DNA from: Xiphophorus maculatus
Lineage: Eukaryota > Chordata > Actinopteri > Cyprinodontiformes > Poeciliidae
Length of the DNA: 64,000 nt
Direction of reading: 5' to 3'
Assembly (NCBI RefSeq): GCF_002775205.1
Contig: NC_036444.1
Span: 6,242,501 to 6,306,500, forward strand
Positions 12,068-24,539 of the stretch are shown here, piece by piece. A program made the translations under genes and the position numbers. Numbering within the stretch: position 1 is the first letter of the stretch; the number at the start of each line of letters is the position of its first letter. The notes under the pieces were generated by a model. That model made no database searches. It was not told where the DNA came from and saw only the letters and a list, made by a program, of their open reading frames with translations.

Positions 12068-15000
12068 ATGTGGAACTCCAGATCTGACTTTACAGCCCGG
12101 GTAAGAGCTAAAAGTAAATGTTCTTCATTTCACCCCCAAAAAAAAGAAATCTAAAAAAATTTGCTCTTTTTTCTTTTTAGTCTTCCTCATGGTGTGGGTC
12201 AGGGTTTACGTCAAGAGCCAGTTCCAGGTAACTGGACCGTTTTTATGGTCTTAAAGTGATAACAGCAGCCTCTTCATGCACACCTGTTGTTTTTTAGAGT
12301 CACACAATCTAACAATGAAACCTTTACAGAAAGATTATTTCACTTGTATCATGTCATTTTTCTCATAAGAGAAATAATCCACCAATTTAACTAGTGCTTC
12401 TTCATCGATATTAAGGAATTATTGACTTAAAACAAGCTCCGACATCTTGCTAAAAAGTCACATGTAAGTTAGTTTTGCCTCATTTCAGTTGTAGTAAAAT
12501 ATTTGCACAAGAGACTAGACCAAAATACTTGGTAAGATTTTGTGTTTTAGCAGTACAGTGGTGATTCTTAAGTAAGTTGGGTAACTTTGGACCAGTCTTG
12601 TGTTTGCTCATGTTGCAGTGCTGGTGCCTCCAGAAGGAGCGATCTGGGTCTAAGGAGGTGGCGGTCAATGTACCATCTAGAGCCTGAGAGTCCTACAAGG
12701 TCGTTTTCACCATTTGGAGCAGAAATATGGGCTGGTCGAGCTGAAAGGAGCTTCAGACAAACAGAAGTTTTGCCGTGGCTCCAGGACGCTCATGAGCGGC
12801 TGAACTCTAAGCTGGACCGGCTGAGGACCAGAGAAGCTACTCTGGGCTACAACAAAACGATGGCACAGATGCTCGACATGGAACAGAAGGTGCAATACAA
12901 GATAAAAGTAATGGATTTTAATTATTTATTTTTATTTGTATGATTTAGTAAATATTAACATGTACTCCTGTGTCACACAGCTGCTATCTAAAACGATGGA
13001 TGCTTTCAGTCAGGATGAAGTGTTTGAGCAGAGTCCACAGTGTCGAGATCTCCAAGAAAAGTAAATAAAAATTAAACCTGCCGTGTGTAACTGCTACAAA
13101 AATCAGCTTTTTACATATTCTATCAATTCTATTGTGTTGTGACAATGAGGCAGATAATTTGTGAAAAAATAAATTTCCTCCCTGAGCTACTATTAATGTA
13201 TGCCCTGCTTCTGGTCCAAAATAACCAATCAGAGTCAGGAGGCGGGTCTTAGCGCTGTCAATCAACCCTTTGTTGAACATAATAGTGGAAAAACAACTTA
13301 TCATTCCAAGAAAACTCTATCGGTGTCCATGTTAACTAACCTGAACATTCATGAAATGCTCCATTATCTGGACGGCGATGTAGCACAGCAGAGATTGCCT
13401 GAGCAGCATGTACATGAGGATGATTTACTGCTGGCTCTGATTGGTTGTTCTTGACCTGGAGCTGTGTATTTGTGCAGAAATGCAGAGAACAGAAACGTAT
13501 CACAACATAGTGACAGTTTTAACAAATGTAAAAAACATTTTTTTTAAATAAAAGTTATGTACTGCAGTTAAAGAGAATTAATAAAAATCTTTTAAAGAGT
13601 CCAAAAGCTGGAAAATGAGCTGCTGCACATGAGGTCTTCTCTGGTGAACGATCAGCTGACGTCTCCTCTGGCAGCTTCACACAGCAAATCAAAGACTCCA
13701 GGAGATGTAAAGAAACAGGTGTCTGACCTTTGAATATGTCTGTTTCTGCTTTTTTCTACATGTAAATTCTGGTTTGAATACAGGAGAAGAAAGATCTGAC
13801 AGAGGTGGACAAGCTGATGGAGGCTCTGAGAGAAGCTGAGGCGAGAGCCGCAACTCTCCAAGAAGAACGAAACAAAGCTCTCCAGGATCTCCAGACTTCT
13901 GCTGAGGTAAATCAAACAAATAAATCCTGAAAACAATCTTAAATATAGCATATGTGTCAAACTTAAGGCCCGTGGGCCAAATCTGGCCCGCCATAGCTTT
14001 TTATGTGGCCCTTTAGATTCTAGACTAAACACTAAATAGGCTTAAATATTATGTTTTCAATCAAATCAATGCAGTTTTTACCATTTACTGCCGAATTATA
14101 TCAATGGGTCCCTCCAGTTTCTTGAGAATTATTGTGGAAATTCATGCAAAATCAACAATTTCCCACATTTATTTGTGCTAATAATTTGGAGTTTATTGCA
14201 GATGTCTCTCAAAAATGGTCAAAAACTTTATTTATTGTACTAAACAGCTGCCTCAGCCTTAGGTGATGTCAGATTATAGTTCATGATCTACACAGCGAGT
14301 AATAAAAAGTTGCTTTTACCGTACCACAAACACTTTGACGTTTATTGCAAAAATCACAAAAAGCATCACAAAATCCTGGAGGGACTGAAAGGATGTTCAG
14401 TAATATTATTTAATTTTAAGAATACATTGATATTTTAACAGTTTGTGAACTGGTTTTATCAATATTTTCTGGCACAACCGGCCCTGTAAGTGAATTCATG
14501 ATCTTGATTTGGCCCAGAAAGTTTTTATCTGATTTCAGATTTTTTATTTGTCTTTTTGTCTATGCAGACGCAGAAGATGCTGATTAATCAAATGGAGGAG
14601 ATGGAAAAAAAAGTCAGTGACGTCGTCACTAAACCAAAGGAGAACTCAGAGGTTCTCAGAGAGATTTTAGTTGTTTTGTTAATTTATTTTATTTATTTGA
14701 GTTCTTAACTCAACTGCTTGTGTTGTTTCTTTGGAGCAGGTAAATGAACAATTGAGACAAGAACTGGAAGTGATGAAGAAACATCTGGCTGAGTCACAAC
14801 ATCAACTGCAGGAGCTAAACGAGGAGAGAAACATAAAATTAAGACAGATCACAGATCAGATCAGAGAAAAGGAGAATCTGCTGACTGAAAGAAACCCAGG
14901 AGGACATGATGCATTAAATGAATCAACAGGAAACAACAACCAGTGCAGGTGAGATGGTAAACAGGGGAACTCAACCGTAACTGAAGGTCAAATTTAGATA

Positions 15001-18000
15001 TTAACTCTGCAAGTTAACACAGTTATAACGAAAATATATATTTCACAGAACATCTACAGAAGATTTGGACCTAGAAAATCAGAAACTGCAGAACCATTGT
15101 GTCTGTTTGGAAGAAAAGCTCAAAGAGAAGGAAAAGATGCTGCAAATGCACGAGAAAATGTATCAAAAAAAGGATGAAATGAGACTCCTGCGCATTAAAG
15201 AACTAGAAGATTTGGCCTCACACTGGACAGAAAAATGGCAAAATGTTGCTTTGAACCTTCGGTCCACACAAGACGAGTTAGAAGAACTGAAGAGAAACTG
15301 CACCATTGATACAGTAAGCAATACATTTAAAACTCTTTAATGTGTTTTGGTATGTTTCATTGATAGTTTCAAGACATTTAGTATTTCAAGTTGCTCAGAT
15401 GTGTACATAAACTTCAGGTTTCCTAATTAAATGTCATATGTTTTCACATTCTGCTTTAGAAATATTTTCATGGAGAACTTGAGCTAACCTTAATTTATCA
15501 GATCACAAAACTAAAAATATGATATCACATGTAGCATCCAGTCAATATTGAGAAAACTGCTGCGAACAGATGCAGAATCATACAGCCATATATTTTTGAA
15601 AAGCATTAGTCGAGCCTCCAGCACAACCGACAAGAATGCAGCAATTGGTTTCTGGATGGTAAGTCAACAACAAAACAGCACACACTGCAAAAGCACTAAA
15701 TCTTATCAAGTATTTTTGGTCTAGTGTCTAGTGCAAATATCTTCGTAAAGTTGAAATTAGACTAACTAACAAGTAACTTTTCAGCGAGACATAGAAGCTT
15801 GTTTTAAGTAAATAATTCCTTAATATTGATTAAAAAGTGCTTGTTCCATTAGCAGATTATTTCACTTATAACGAGACATTTTCCCCTTGTTATAAGTTAA
15901 TTTATCTGCCAATGGAACTACAACTTTTTCATCAATATTAAGAAATTATTTACTTAAAACAAGCTTCTATGTCTCGCTGAAAAGTTACCTGTAAGTTAGT
16001 TTCTTATTTCAAGTTTTCTAAGATTTGCAATAGAAACAATCCAAAATACTCTGTAAGATTTTGTGTTTTTGCAGTGCAAACAGCAGTAAAACAAGCTGAC
16101 CAAATGTGCTGGAGCGCTGCTCGGGTTGCTAGGTGACAGGCAGGACTGGGGTTGCTAGGTAACGACGCATTGTGACTCAATAATCGGGTGGGATTTTTTT
16201 GTTATCTGCTAGCTAATTTCCCAGACACATGCTAAACAACATCTGGGTGAATTTTTTAAAAACATCTGGGCTGTTTTCAGAAGCAATTGAGACCCAAATG
16301 AAAGTGTAAAAATGGGGAAAAGTGAATTTTGCATCATAAATCCCCTTTCAAAAAAAATAAGTAAAAAGGTGTTTAAATTGTCTAACTTATGTTACTGCAG
16401 CAGGAATAGTAACAGGATTTCTTTGAAAGTCTTACTGAATTGGGAACAAAATAGAGTTGGTTCCCCAATTTCTTTTTGAAATTTTTTAACCAGAACAAAA
16501 AGTTTAGAAGTAGGCTTACAATTGTTAAAAAATAATGAGGTCATCTCCTTTCAGGAAGGAGATGCTAGTCCAATCCTCTCCTCTCTCCTCTGCTAGTAAT
16601 TTAAGATAAAAAGGAGACCAAAAAATATCAGTTTACATAACGGTCGCTTTTAATCTTCCAGAGAGAATCTGGGTCTTTACTGAGGTGTGAACAGGAAACA
16701 GGTAAAGATGCATTTTGTTGTTCTATAATAAAAGTAAATATTTTCAATGAAGCTGCAATTAACCATCTTCATTAACTTTAACAAACCCAAGACAAAAAAG
16801 GTTTGTATTCTTTGAACACAAGGGGGCAGTAAAGCGCACTGAGCTTCTGTTTGCAGGTAGTGATTTGGTGCAGACTCTTCACAAAGACACACAGACAGAG
16901 TGAGTGGATTTTAATCAGATTTCCACAGAATGCAGGGTTGGAAAAATACTCGGAATACAACCTCTGTGATTTGACCTTTCATTGTTTCTCAGCCTTTCAG
17001 AATCCTCTTTAACGCCAGACTCCACATGCAGCAGTAATAAATCTCCTCAGGTAACAAGATGTTCCTCTCACAAACAAACATTTAATGTTAAAGTGTTAAA
17101 AAATGTAAATGTTAACCTGAGCATACACAATCCTCAGCTTTGGTCGCAAAACAGCGAGGTTCAGAGGCTGAAGCAAAAACTTTCAGAAACAGAAAGGGAA
17201 GTGAATGAAAGGTAAGACTAGTGTCAGAAAAACAATCAAAAAATGTTCCTAAAATGATTTTTTATTTTTTATTTCTGTGTTAGAGAGCATGATTTGAGGA
17301 CTATGGAACGGCTAAGAGAGATGGAAAGAGCTGAGGCTCAAATTAGGATTTCTGCTCTTGAGCTCAAGGTACAAAAACCAACTCCTGGTTTAAACCACAG
17401 AGAAAAAGGCTAAAAGGTTGGGCTGTCTTTTTTCTTTCTCCACTTTGTTGTGAAAGCTCATGAAAAAGGCGTCTGAAGTTTGTCAAAACGGTGGAGGAGT
17501 TCAGGCGGATGTGTCAAACCCGGCCTCAATGCACGAGCAACAAGACGGTAGGAGCTTTTCCTTTTAAAAGGACATGCATGAAAAGGATATTAATAGTAAT
17601 AGTAATAGTAATAGAGGGATTTCCCCTGCAGGGATTTAAAGCTTAAACCTTGTGTGTGATTTCAGAGTGGAGGGAAAAGTTGGATGAGACACAGCACCTA
17701 AATCCTCCAGTCCTCCACAAACATCCAAACCAGAGGCAGACGTTTTCCCACAGTGAGGTGAATAATTAACTGATTATTACGTTTTTTTTCTCTGACAAAC
17801 AAAATAACTCTGCAGATTTTATAAAGACCTGTCACAATAAGAAGTTTTGCTGGATGATAAATTGTCCCAGAAACAAAAACATTGTCGTTTTGATACTATT
17901 TTCAACTAATATAATAATAACAGCATAATAATAAGACTAATAAACTTTCATTTTGTACAGAACACTCCACACTGGAACTGGCAGACATTTTAAATTTCCA

Positions 18001-21000
18001 AAATAAAACACAACAGCCAAAAACCACCAAATAAAAAGGAAACAAAAACCACAAACAACTGCAGCTGTAAAATAAATGGATTATGACATCTCTAAACAAA
18101 ACTGGTCTTGAAAATAATTTAAATTATCAGAATGGAAATCAAAGACCTTATTTAAATTTATCATTACAATTAATTGCTCAAATCAAATTTGTTGCTCAAA
18201 TCAATCAGTTTATCATGTACAAAAAAAAAGAGCAAAATATTTTATATACTAAAATATATGTGAATGACAAGTATCCTTTCTACAGGGTAAAAATAAGACT
18301 TTGTGGACTGAAGACAAGAAGAATAAAACCATCTGCCTTGTTGACCAAGAGGTGGAGCAGCAGAGAAGAATGGTCACTGAGCAGGTAGACCAAGACGATC
18401 TTCATTTCTGTCTGTCCAGTTTACATCTGGACATAATAAACATTTTTCTAGTGATGTATTTAAAATAAAGGTGACCTAATATTCTTCATTGGACAGATTA
18501 GAATAGTTCGATGTGCAATAAAAAACATGTTCATCACATCTTTTGCACAAAATCATTCTGAGATATTGAAGTTTTAGTCTGGTCAGTTCTGCCTACTTTG
18601 AGCTGTTTTAGGGCCTCCTGTCACTTTAAATCTAAATAAGCTGTTGCTGGCCACGTTCCCTAACTCAACTTTTACACTTTGGGTTGCTAGGTAACGGTCG
18701 GAATTCCACTGGGTTGCTAGGTAACAGGCGGGGCAAGTAGCAACACTTTTAATTCACAATCTCGACTTTACCAAAAACTTTGTTGGATTTTTATTCTGTC
18801 AACAAAATTTGGTTCACACAGCCTAGATCTGGCCACCTAAAAGAAAATGAGATGCCAATTTTTAATCGATCAATCATATATTTAGATTTTTAGGGAATAC
18901 CATCAGATCAAGATGCTTTAATAAGTAATACATTTATGAATAAATAATGACTTTAAACTCCTACATCTCGTTGATTGTAGTTAAAGAGCTTGTTTAAGGA
19001 GCGAGAAGGAAAGGAGGCGAGATTTGCTGATACACAACCAGTTGCTCAAAGTGGATCCTCCTCAACTCAGGACTGGACTCCCACATCTCTGGTTATTAGG
19101 GTGAGAAGAAAACCCAGAGAAAATCCAACTTATTACGATTAAGATATGTAAACAAATCCAGTTTTTTGTTTGTTTGCTTTTTCAGGCTGCAGCAGACAGG
19201 AGAAATTGGCAGCCTGGCTCGGCTTTAATGCCGGTGTTGGAGGAGGATGAGGAGAACGGTGACTGGTCAGGAGTGGATGAAGGGGAAGTAAAACAGGAAG
19301 CCCACGCTGAGGTAAAACCTTCAAACTGCAGGTTTAAAAATATATATATTTAAGTCCAACTTTCCCTCAACCATAAAAATACGCAATAGTTTTCTGTCTG
19401 AATACTGAAATGTGTGAGTAATCATGGTACACACATAATCTCATCCAATAAAGATAGCGTCCCATTTCATTACCTATATATCCACATATGTGCAGACAGA
19501 GCTAATCCCAGCTTCTACTTTAATTAAACTGCATCCAGTACGAGGGGAGGGGATGAAGGTCTGGATGGCCAACTTCTTAAACTCCATGTTTTAGCAACAA
19601 TCTAAAACATAAAAAGACTCTTTCTCCTCTGTTTTTGATAAATAACCACTTAGGTGGTGCAAATTTGATTCAAAAGGTAAGAGGAATCAGCCTCAGCATG
19701 AATCCTGCCTGCATATTGTATTAATATTAGACTGATTGAGAAGAGTGCTGAATGATGAAGAGTTTATTTTAACTAAAAGTCCACATATTTTTACATTTTT
19801 CATGTCGACATAATCAAAACATCAATGTAGAGAATTTGTGTTCAAATTTAGCCTGTCTATATATTGTAACCTCCCACTCTGTGCCAATTTATTTTAGACC
19901 TTGAGCCAAAATACGTATCAAAAGTGGCATTTCTGTGCCATCACAATGCTGAATTTCCTTTAAGTGTAAAATGATCCAGTTCAGGTTTCACCAATCTAAG
20001 TAACAAACATTAAAATATTACAGATTCCTTTGAAAACTATTAAATAGCCTTTTAGTTTATCACTAAACTTGATGTGTGGCCATCTTTTTTTAATGTTTAT
20101 TATCCCGATTGACTGGACATTAAAATATGTGATAGAAAATCAGTTTAGGGGGCAGCTAAAATAAGTTTTGTTGCTTTTATTTAAATTCCCAAATGCTTAT
20201 GAAGCCCTGAAAAGAAAGGCGCCCTGTGTGAGGAGCCATATGAAAACCTGCTACAGTGTGTTTATAAAGATAAAAACCTTAAAATGGTTTTTAAAATACT
20301 TCCAAATAACTTTTGTTATGCTAGGGAAAGAAAGGCAGAAGAAAAACTGAGTAGATATTTTAGGTTAGCTTAAATATGGCTGAGAATCTTAAACATCCAG
20401 ACACTGAAAAGCTGCATTTGTGTGAATCGCCACATCTATTAAATCATGAGTACAAATCAGTAATTTGCAACTCATTAGAAATAAAACATGACAAAATATG
20501 ATCCACTCAGTTACAACCTAACTCCTGCTTTGGCTGCAACTGATCCTGTAGCAATAAGCAATCAATTAATCAATTAATTTCATAATAAATTAAAATGAGC
20601 TCAATAATTTCCATTCTGATGCTTAATACTTTTGAAGGACAAAATTAGTTTACAGATACATCATCATCCATTTTATTCAGTTTCAGTTGTGTTCTTATTT
20701 CTGTTTTTTATTTATTGTTTTTGTCTGTTTTATTTTTTATATTTCAAATATCTTGCAGCTCCAGTGTGATCTCTACAGGTTTATTGATTTTTAATATTGC
20801 ATTATTATGCCCTTATCAATATATTACTTGAAAATAGTCTCAAAACAGCAATATTATTGTTTATTGCGATAATTATTGTCCAGCAAAATTTGCAAATCGT
20901 TTGCTCTTAAACTATTTATTTGACAACTGGAGCTTTTGTTTAAGATTCTCACATTAATTTCTACTGTTTGATATATTTTGTTCACTTATTGTCCTTTTTT

Positions 21001-21229
21001 ATGACATTTATCACATTTGAATATTAACAGTTTTATTTTTTTCCTCTTTTTTTCTGTTTAAAAAGTGCTAAAGTTTCACCGCTCTGGCTGCAAACTACAG
21101 AAATTGATTGTCTGTGTGGGGGAAAGGTGACCTGCGGTGGAGGAACACCATCAACCTGATGGAGTATTTCTGGATCAGACTGTAGATGTTTGCAATCAAG
21201 ATGAAGATGAAGAAGAGGAAAAACTATAG
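12068..21229 (+). CDS. Unnamed long coiled-coil protein (20 exons, about 715 aa)
   Basis: Exons: 12068-12100, 12181-12227, 12619-12889, 12981-13060, 13598-13718, 13784-13906, 14568-14651, 14740-14948, 15049-15313, 16662-16701, 16857-16899, 16993-17050, 17138-17211, 17284-17368, 17457-17547, 17666-17757, 18286-18384, 18981-19100, 19186-19311 and 21143-21229. Every junction is GT-AG and in phase, giving 715 codons plus stop, which chance would not produce. The N-terminus is Arg/Ser-rich (MWNSRSDFTARSSSW), then come long Glu/Lys/Leu/Gln heptad stretches from about residue 80 to 570 (for example VNEQLRQELEVMKKHLAESQ). A Ser/Pro-containing linker and an acidic tail (EDEEEEKL) follow. No catalytic motif or membrane segment is seen. 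The make-up resembles centrosomal, ciliary or golgin scaffolds, but I recognise no family and give no symbol. The final exon is the least certain: its acceptor has a poor pyrimidine tract. It is head to head with EDC3. Confidence 0.8.
12366..12557. repeat. Foldback MITE A, right arm only
   Basis: This is one arm of the palindromic A family (GAAATAATCCACCAA, ATTAAGGAATTATT, ACTTGGTAAGATTTTGTGTT). It lies in intron 2 of the coiled-coil gene; the other arm is absent. Confidence 0.7.
13090..13572. repeat. Repeat family C, copy 1
   Basis: It shares with 23805-24350 and 56071-56583 the blocks AACCAATCAGAG, GGCGGGTCTTAGCGCTGTCA and GATTGGTTGTTCTTGACC, and ends AAAAGTTATGTACTGCAG. The two halves are partly complementary, so the element is an imperfect palindrome. 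It sits in an intron of the coiled-coil gene. Confidence 0.7.
13950..14525. mobile_element. hAT-like nonautonomous element
   Basis: It begins TGTGTCAAACTTAAGGCCCG with GGCCAAATCTGGCCCGCC just inside, and ends near GATTTGGCCCAGAAAG. These are the ends of a common fish hAT-type repeat, and 42540-42937 is a related copy. It lies in an intron and contains no transposase. Confidence 0.6.
15683..16076. mobile_element. Foldback MITE A, complete copy
   Basis: It starts CACTGCAAAAGCACTAAATC and ends GATTTTGTGTTTTTGCAGTG. The two arms of about 190 bp are inverted repeats meeting near 15880 (AGATTATTTCACTTATAACG against TTATAAGTTAATTTATCTGC). The whole unit could fold as one long hairpin in the pre-mRNA of the coiled-coil gene. 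Confidence 0.85.
16082..16365. repeat. Repeat family D with paired X-box-like motifs
   Basis: It contains GTTGCTAGGTGAC at 16125-16137 and GTTGCTAGGTAAC at 16151-16163, followed by CCCAGACACATGCTAAAC and a CATAAATCCCCTTTC end. Related paired motifs occur at 18683/18713 and 47234/47261. It is noncoding and intronic. Confidence 0.6.
17818..18070 (+). repeat. Dispersed repeat family E, copy 4
   Basis: It contains GCTGGATGATAAATTGTCCC and the CATAATAATAAGAC and CACTGGAACTGGCAGACATT blocks of family E. It is intronic in the coiled-coil gene. Confidence 0.7.
18480..18760. repeat. Repeat family D, copy 2, with two X-box-like motifs
   Basis: The repeat carries GTTGCTAGGTAAC at both 18683-18695 and 18713-18725, the same pair layout as family D copy 1. 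It lies in an intron of the coiled-coil gene. Confidence 0.55.
20555..20895 (-). repeat. Dispersed repeat family E, copy 5, inverted
   Basis: The inverted copy runs from CAATTAATCAATTAATTTCA-like sequence to ATTATTGTCCAGCAAAATTT. It matches the 8935 and 36183 copies closely and lies in the last intron of the coiled-coil gene. Confidence 0.7.
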
Positions 21230-21423
21230 CTTAGAAAATCCTCAGTATCTGGAGAAAACAAGCAGCATTGAACTCTCTAATCAAACTGAATGTTAGCCTA
21301 TATTTTTGAAAGCATCACCCAGCTTTGTGCTCGTCACTTCACCAAATACTCTCTCCCTTACATACATTTTAAAGACTTTTTATATAAATGTCAATCAGTC
21401 AATTTAATTTTACAGGCTTATCT

Positions 21424-21830
21424 ACAGAGTGCCTTGCAAAAATATTTACACTTTGTGACGTTGAAGCTCCAAACTTTCAAAGTGTTGAATAAATATGCAG
21501 TGGAAGAAAAACATTTTCACAAAATCTAAAAAGTCTTGTGTTTATTTGCATTAAACCATCATGAATAAATTATTTGTGGAGCCAATTACAGCTGTGAGTC
21601 TTTATGGGTGCTTTACTCCCAGCATAGCACAGCAACACATTTTCTGTCTGCTCTTCTGTGCAAAAAAGCTCAAGCTGAGTCGGATTTGATGGAGCACATC
21701 TGTGAACATTTTCAAGTCCTGCCACAAATTCCCAAATTGATTTAGGTCTGAACTTTGACTGGGTCATTCTTACAACATCCTTTGATCTAAAGTATTACAA
21801 TGTAGTGCTGCCTGCAAATTTTAGTCACGC
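21424..21830. mobile_element. Tc1-like transposon fragment
   Basis: It starts ACAGAGTGCCTTGCAAAAAT and includes AAAAAGCTCAAGCTGAGTCG and CTTTGACTGGGTCATTCTTA, blocks typical of a widely distributed fish Tc1-like element. The coding frame is destroyed and the right end is missing. Confidence 0.55.
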
Positions 21831-22939
21831 TTCCAGGTGTCAGTCTTGGAGTATTTTCTTGGTTGGAAAGCTTTCAATTCATGTTAATGGTAAACTGGCT
21901 TGACCATCAAAAGGTATAAATTTTGTTTTGTTTCTATGGATACTTAATTTTATATATCTGGTAGCCCATAAAACATCAACACAAAAATACATGCATGATA
22001 GAGTAGTTTGAGCCAAGAGGCTTGTAAGAACATCAACACATGACCGACACACATTCAATGTTAAAGTAGTGAATAAAAAAAATAATAATAAGAAACAAGA
22101 TAATTCTTGAACTTCTTAACCAATTTCCCTTCATTTGACGGTGAGAGAACGGCTCAGATGGTTGAAACCTGGACAATCATCCCAAATGTACACCATAGAT
22201 GGTTCTGGAAAACCATCATTGAGGTTCTGAAATGGAAATTTAAATATCATGCTAGCTCTGTGGCAGAAAACCAACCAATTTAAATTAAGTCCAACATTTC
22301 TAATAAGAAAATTGGTCAAATAGACCCATAGCAGAACCTTATAGACGACTTATTGATGAATATGACAGTAACATAAACCTGTATACTCACCTGTATACTC
22401 TTGTCTTTCTTTCATGCATATGATGGATGTATGTAAACTTCTCATTGGCACCATACTGTACAACACAAATGTCTATAAAATCCCATTTTTCTGTACACAG
22501 GCTGGATTTCTCTGCAGTAAAGACGTTGCTTATGCAGTCCCATAAAGATTATCTCGATCAGATTTTGTTCTAGACTGGAGCGTTTTCCTAAGGATTGAAA
22601 ATGGTGAAGGATTAAACCACAATGGCATTACAGAAACAGATGATCTCCTGTTGTATTTAGCTTCTGCAAGACTTTACCTAATCCCTTGAACATGAAACAC
22701 AAACACTGGGAATTACTTTACTTCTGCCCATAAAAATCAAAAGAAAGTTATTCCCACATGCAGTTAGAGGATTTATGTTTCTAAGTACACTTTTTTTTCT
22801 GTCAAATTAAAGGAACTCCAAGCTGGTTTACCTGCTGGTGCTGATGTGTGATCATGTCCAGGTTGTCAGCACTGGGGAATGTGGTTCTAATAGAGCAGGT
22901 CCGAACTGATAATCAAGCACAATGAGGATCTGCAGTGGA

Positions 22940-23012
22940 CAACTCAGCTCTTTATACTAGAACATCCAATTGACCATTTGCACGTGACGTCACGCTCTCC
23001 AGAACTCCGCCC
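22940..23012 (-). promoter_or_regulatory. Promoter-like cluster without an assigned gene
   Basis: Reading the minus strand there is a CCGCCC complement (23007-23012), an overlapping E-box and CRE (CACGTGACGTCA, 22981-22992), a CAATTGG segment at about 22965-22972 and TATAAA (22951-22956). About 120 bases further is ATG followed by a consensus-like GTAAAC donor (22830-22855). The spacing suits a TATA promoter, but no gene product could be traced downstream. Confidence 0.35.
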
Positions 23013-23653
23013 ACTCCATCATGATGGGTGTCAAAACAACCAATGTGCTGCTTTAAAGCTAATCTAAAAACAGACATCTGGTAGATTAATATGGCTTTTA
23101 TGTAGCTGATTTCACAGTGAGGTTTTTTGCATGTTCTCCTCTTGTGTTTTTGTGGGCTGGTCAGCCAGTATTTAAGTTTCCTCTTTGTCTCATCTAGGTA
23201 GGTTTGTTAGTTTGATTTAGTGTTCTTGTCAGTTTGAGTAGAGTCCGGTTACTTGACCTCTTTTATGGGCTCAATTTTGTCGTTTTCTATATTTACCCAA
23301 GTTTGTGTTTTGGGTTAAATAAAAAACAACTTTTTCAGACTGAAATCTGTGCCTGACTTTCTGTTTACTGCTCAGTCCATCATAGATACCAGCTGAATTT
23401 ACTAGACACTAGTTCAAGCAGTTGAGGCGACTCCAAGCATTTTGCATGCTGATGTGAGTGAATCTTCATTGGTCTCTGGGCTGTGCGAGATTTAGATGTA
23501 AGGTACATGTACAGTCTTTTGAAGGAGATTTACATTTATTGTTCATAGGATGGTGCAATGGTGGTAACTGATCAATCTGTTCTTACCAATATACATGTGT
23601 AGCTATTTGTATTGTTACCACACTGTTTATCAGTGCAACATAGTTCCATGTAA

Positions 23654-24531
23654 CACTGCAAAAAACACAAAATCTTAAGTATTTTTGGTCTGGTTATAAT
23701 ACAAATATCTTGATATATTTGAATCAAAACAAAAAATAATTTACAAGTACCTTTTGAGAAACATGTAATAGCTTGTTTTAAGTCCATTTCTTTAAGCAGC
23801 AGTGTAGCTTCTGTAAAAATGTTGGGTTTTTTTTACACATTTGTTAAAAGTACTACTATGTTGTGACAGGATGATATGAAAAAGATAACCTTTGAAAATA
23901 ATTGAGCTCTCTGCTTTCTCCTTATGTAACTGCTGAAACCTAGAAATACACTGTTCCATCAGAAACAACCAATCAGAGCCAGGAGGAGGGTTTTAGCGCT
24001 GTCAATCAACCTTGTCTACTCACAATGGTAAGATTAGTTAGCATAGCCACCGATGACACCGGATAAATGGTTTTTCTGAAATGTCAAGTTGTTTCTCCGT
24101 CATTAGCACATTTAGTAGCACATTTACGAAATGATTGACGGCGCTAAGACACTCCTCCTGTCTCTGATTGGATATTTTTGACCGGGAGCTGTGCATTTCT
24201 TCAGATGGCAAAAGTAGCTCTCCAAGAAGGTGGATGAGCTTGATTTTTCACAGATTATCTGTTTCATACTGTTAGGACAGTAATATATATTTTATAAAAC
24301 TAATAATAATAATAATAACTACCTTCTGTAGGTAGTTATTATTATTTTTAATATTTATGAAAAAGGAACTGGTTATAAGTGAAATAATCTACCAATGGAA
24401 CAAGACATTTTAAGTGATAATGACAACCTTTTTAAAAGTTAGTTTCGTCTTATTTCAAGTAGGCTATTCTACGATATTTGCACTAGAAACTAAACCAAAA
24501 ATACTTGGAAAGATGTTGTGTTTTTGCAGTG
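23654..24531. mobile_element. Foldback MITE A split by a family C element
   Basis: 23654-23797 is the left arm of MITE A (CACTGCAAAAAACACAAAAT) and 24350-24531 the right arm (ending GTTGTGTTTTTGCAGTG). The central 23805-24350 is a family C element (AACAACCAATCAGAGCCAGG, TTTTAGCGCTGTCAATCAAC). C must therefore be younger than this copy of A. Confidence 0.7.
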
Positions 24532-24539
24532 CGTTAAAG

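Larger units (their letters stand above)
21230..24539. other. Interval between two convergent genes
   Basis: No complete gene is supported. It holds a Tc1-type fragment (21424-21830), exon-like segments and a promoter-like module on the minus strand (22131-23012, see findings), a fragment resembling a fish retroelement 3' end at about 23090-23390 (GGGTTAAATAAAAAACAACT), and a foldback MITE A split by a family C element (23654-24531). Confidence 0.5.
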
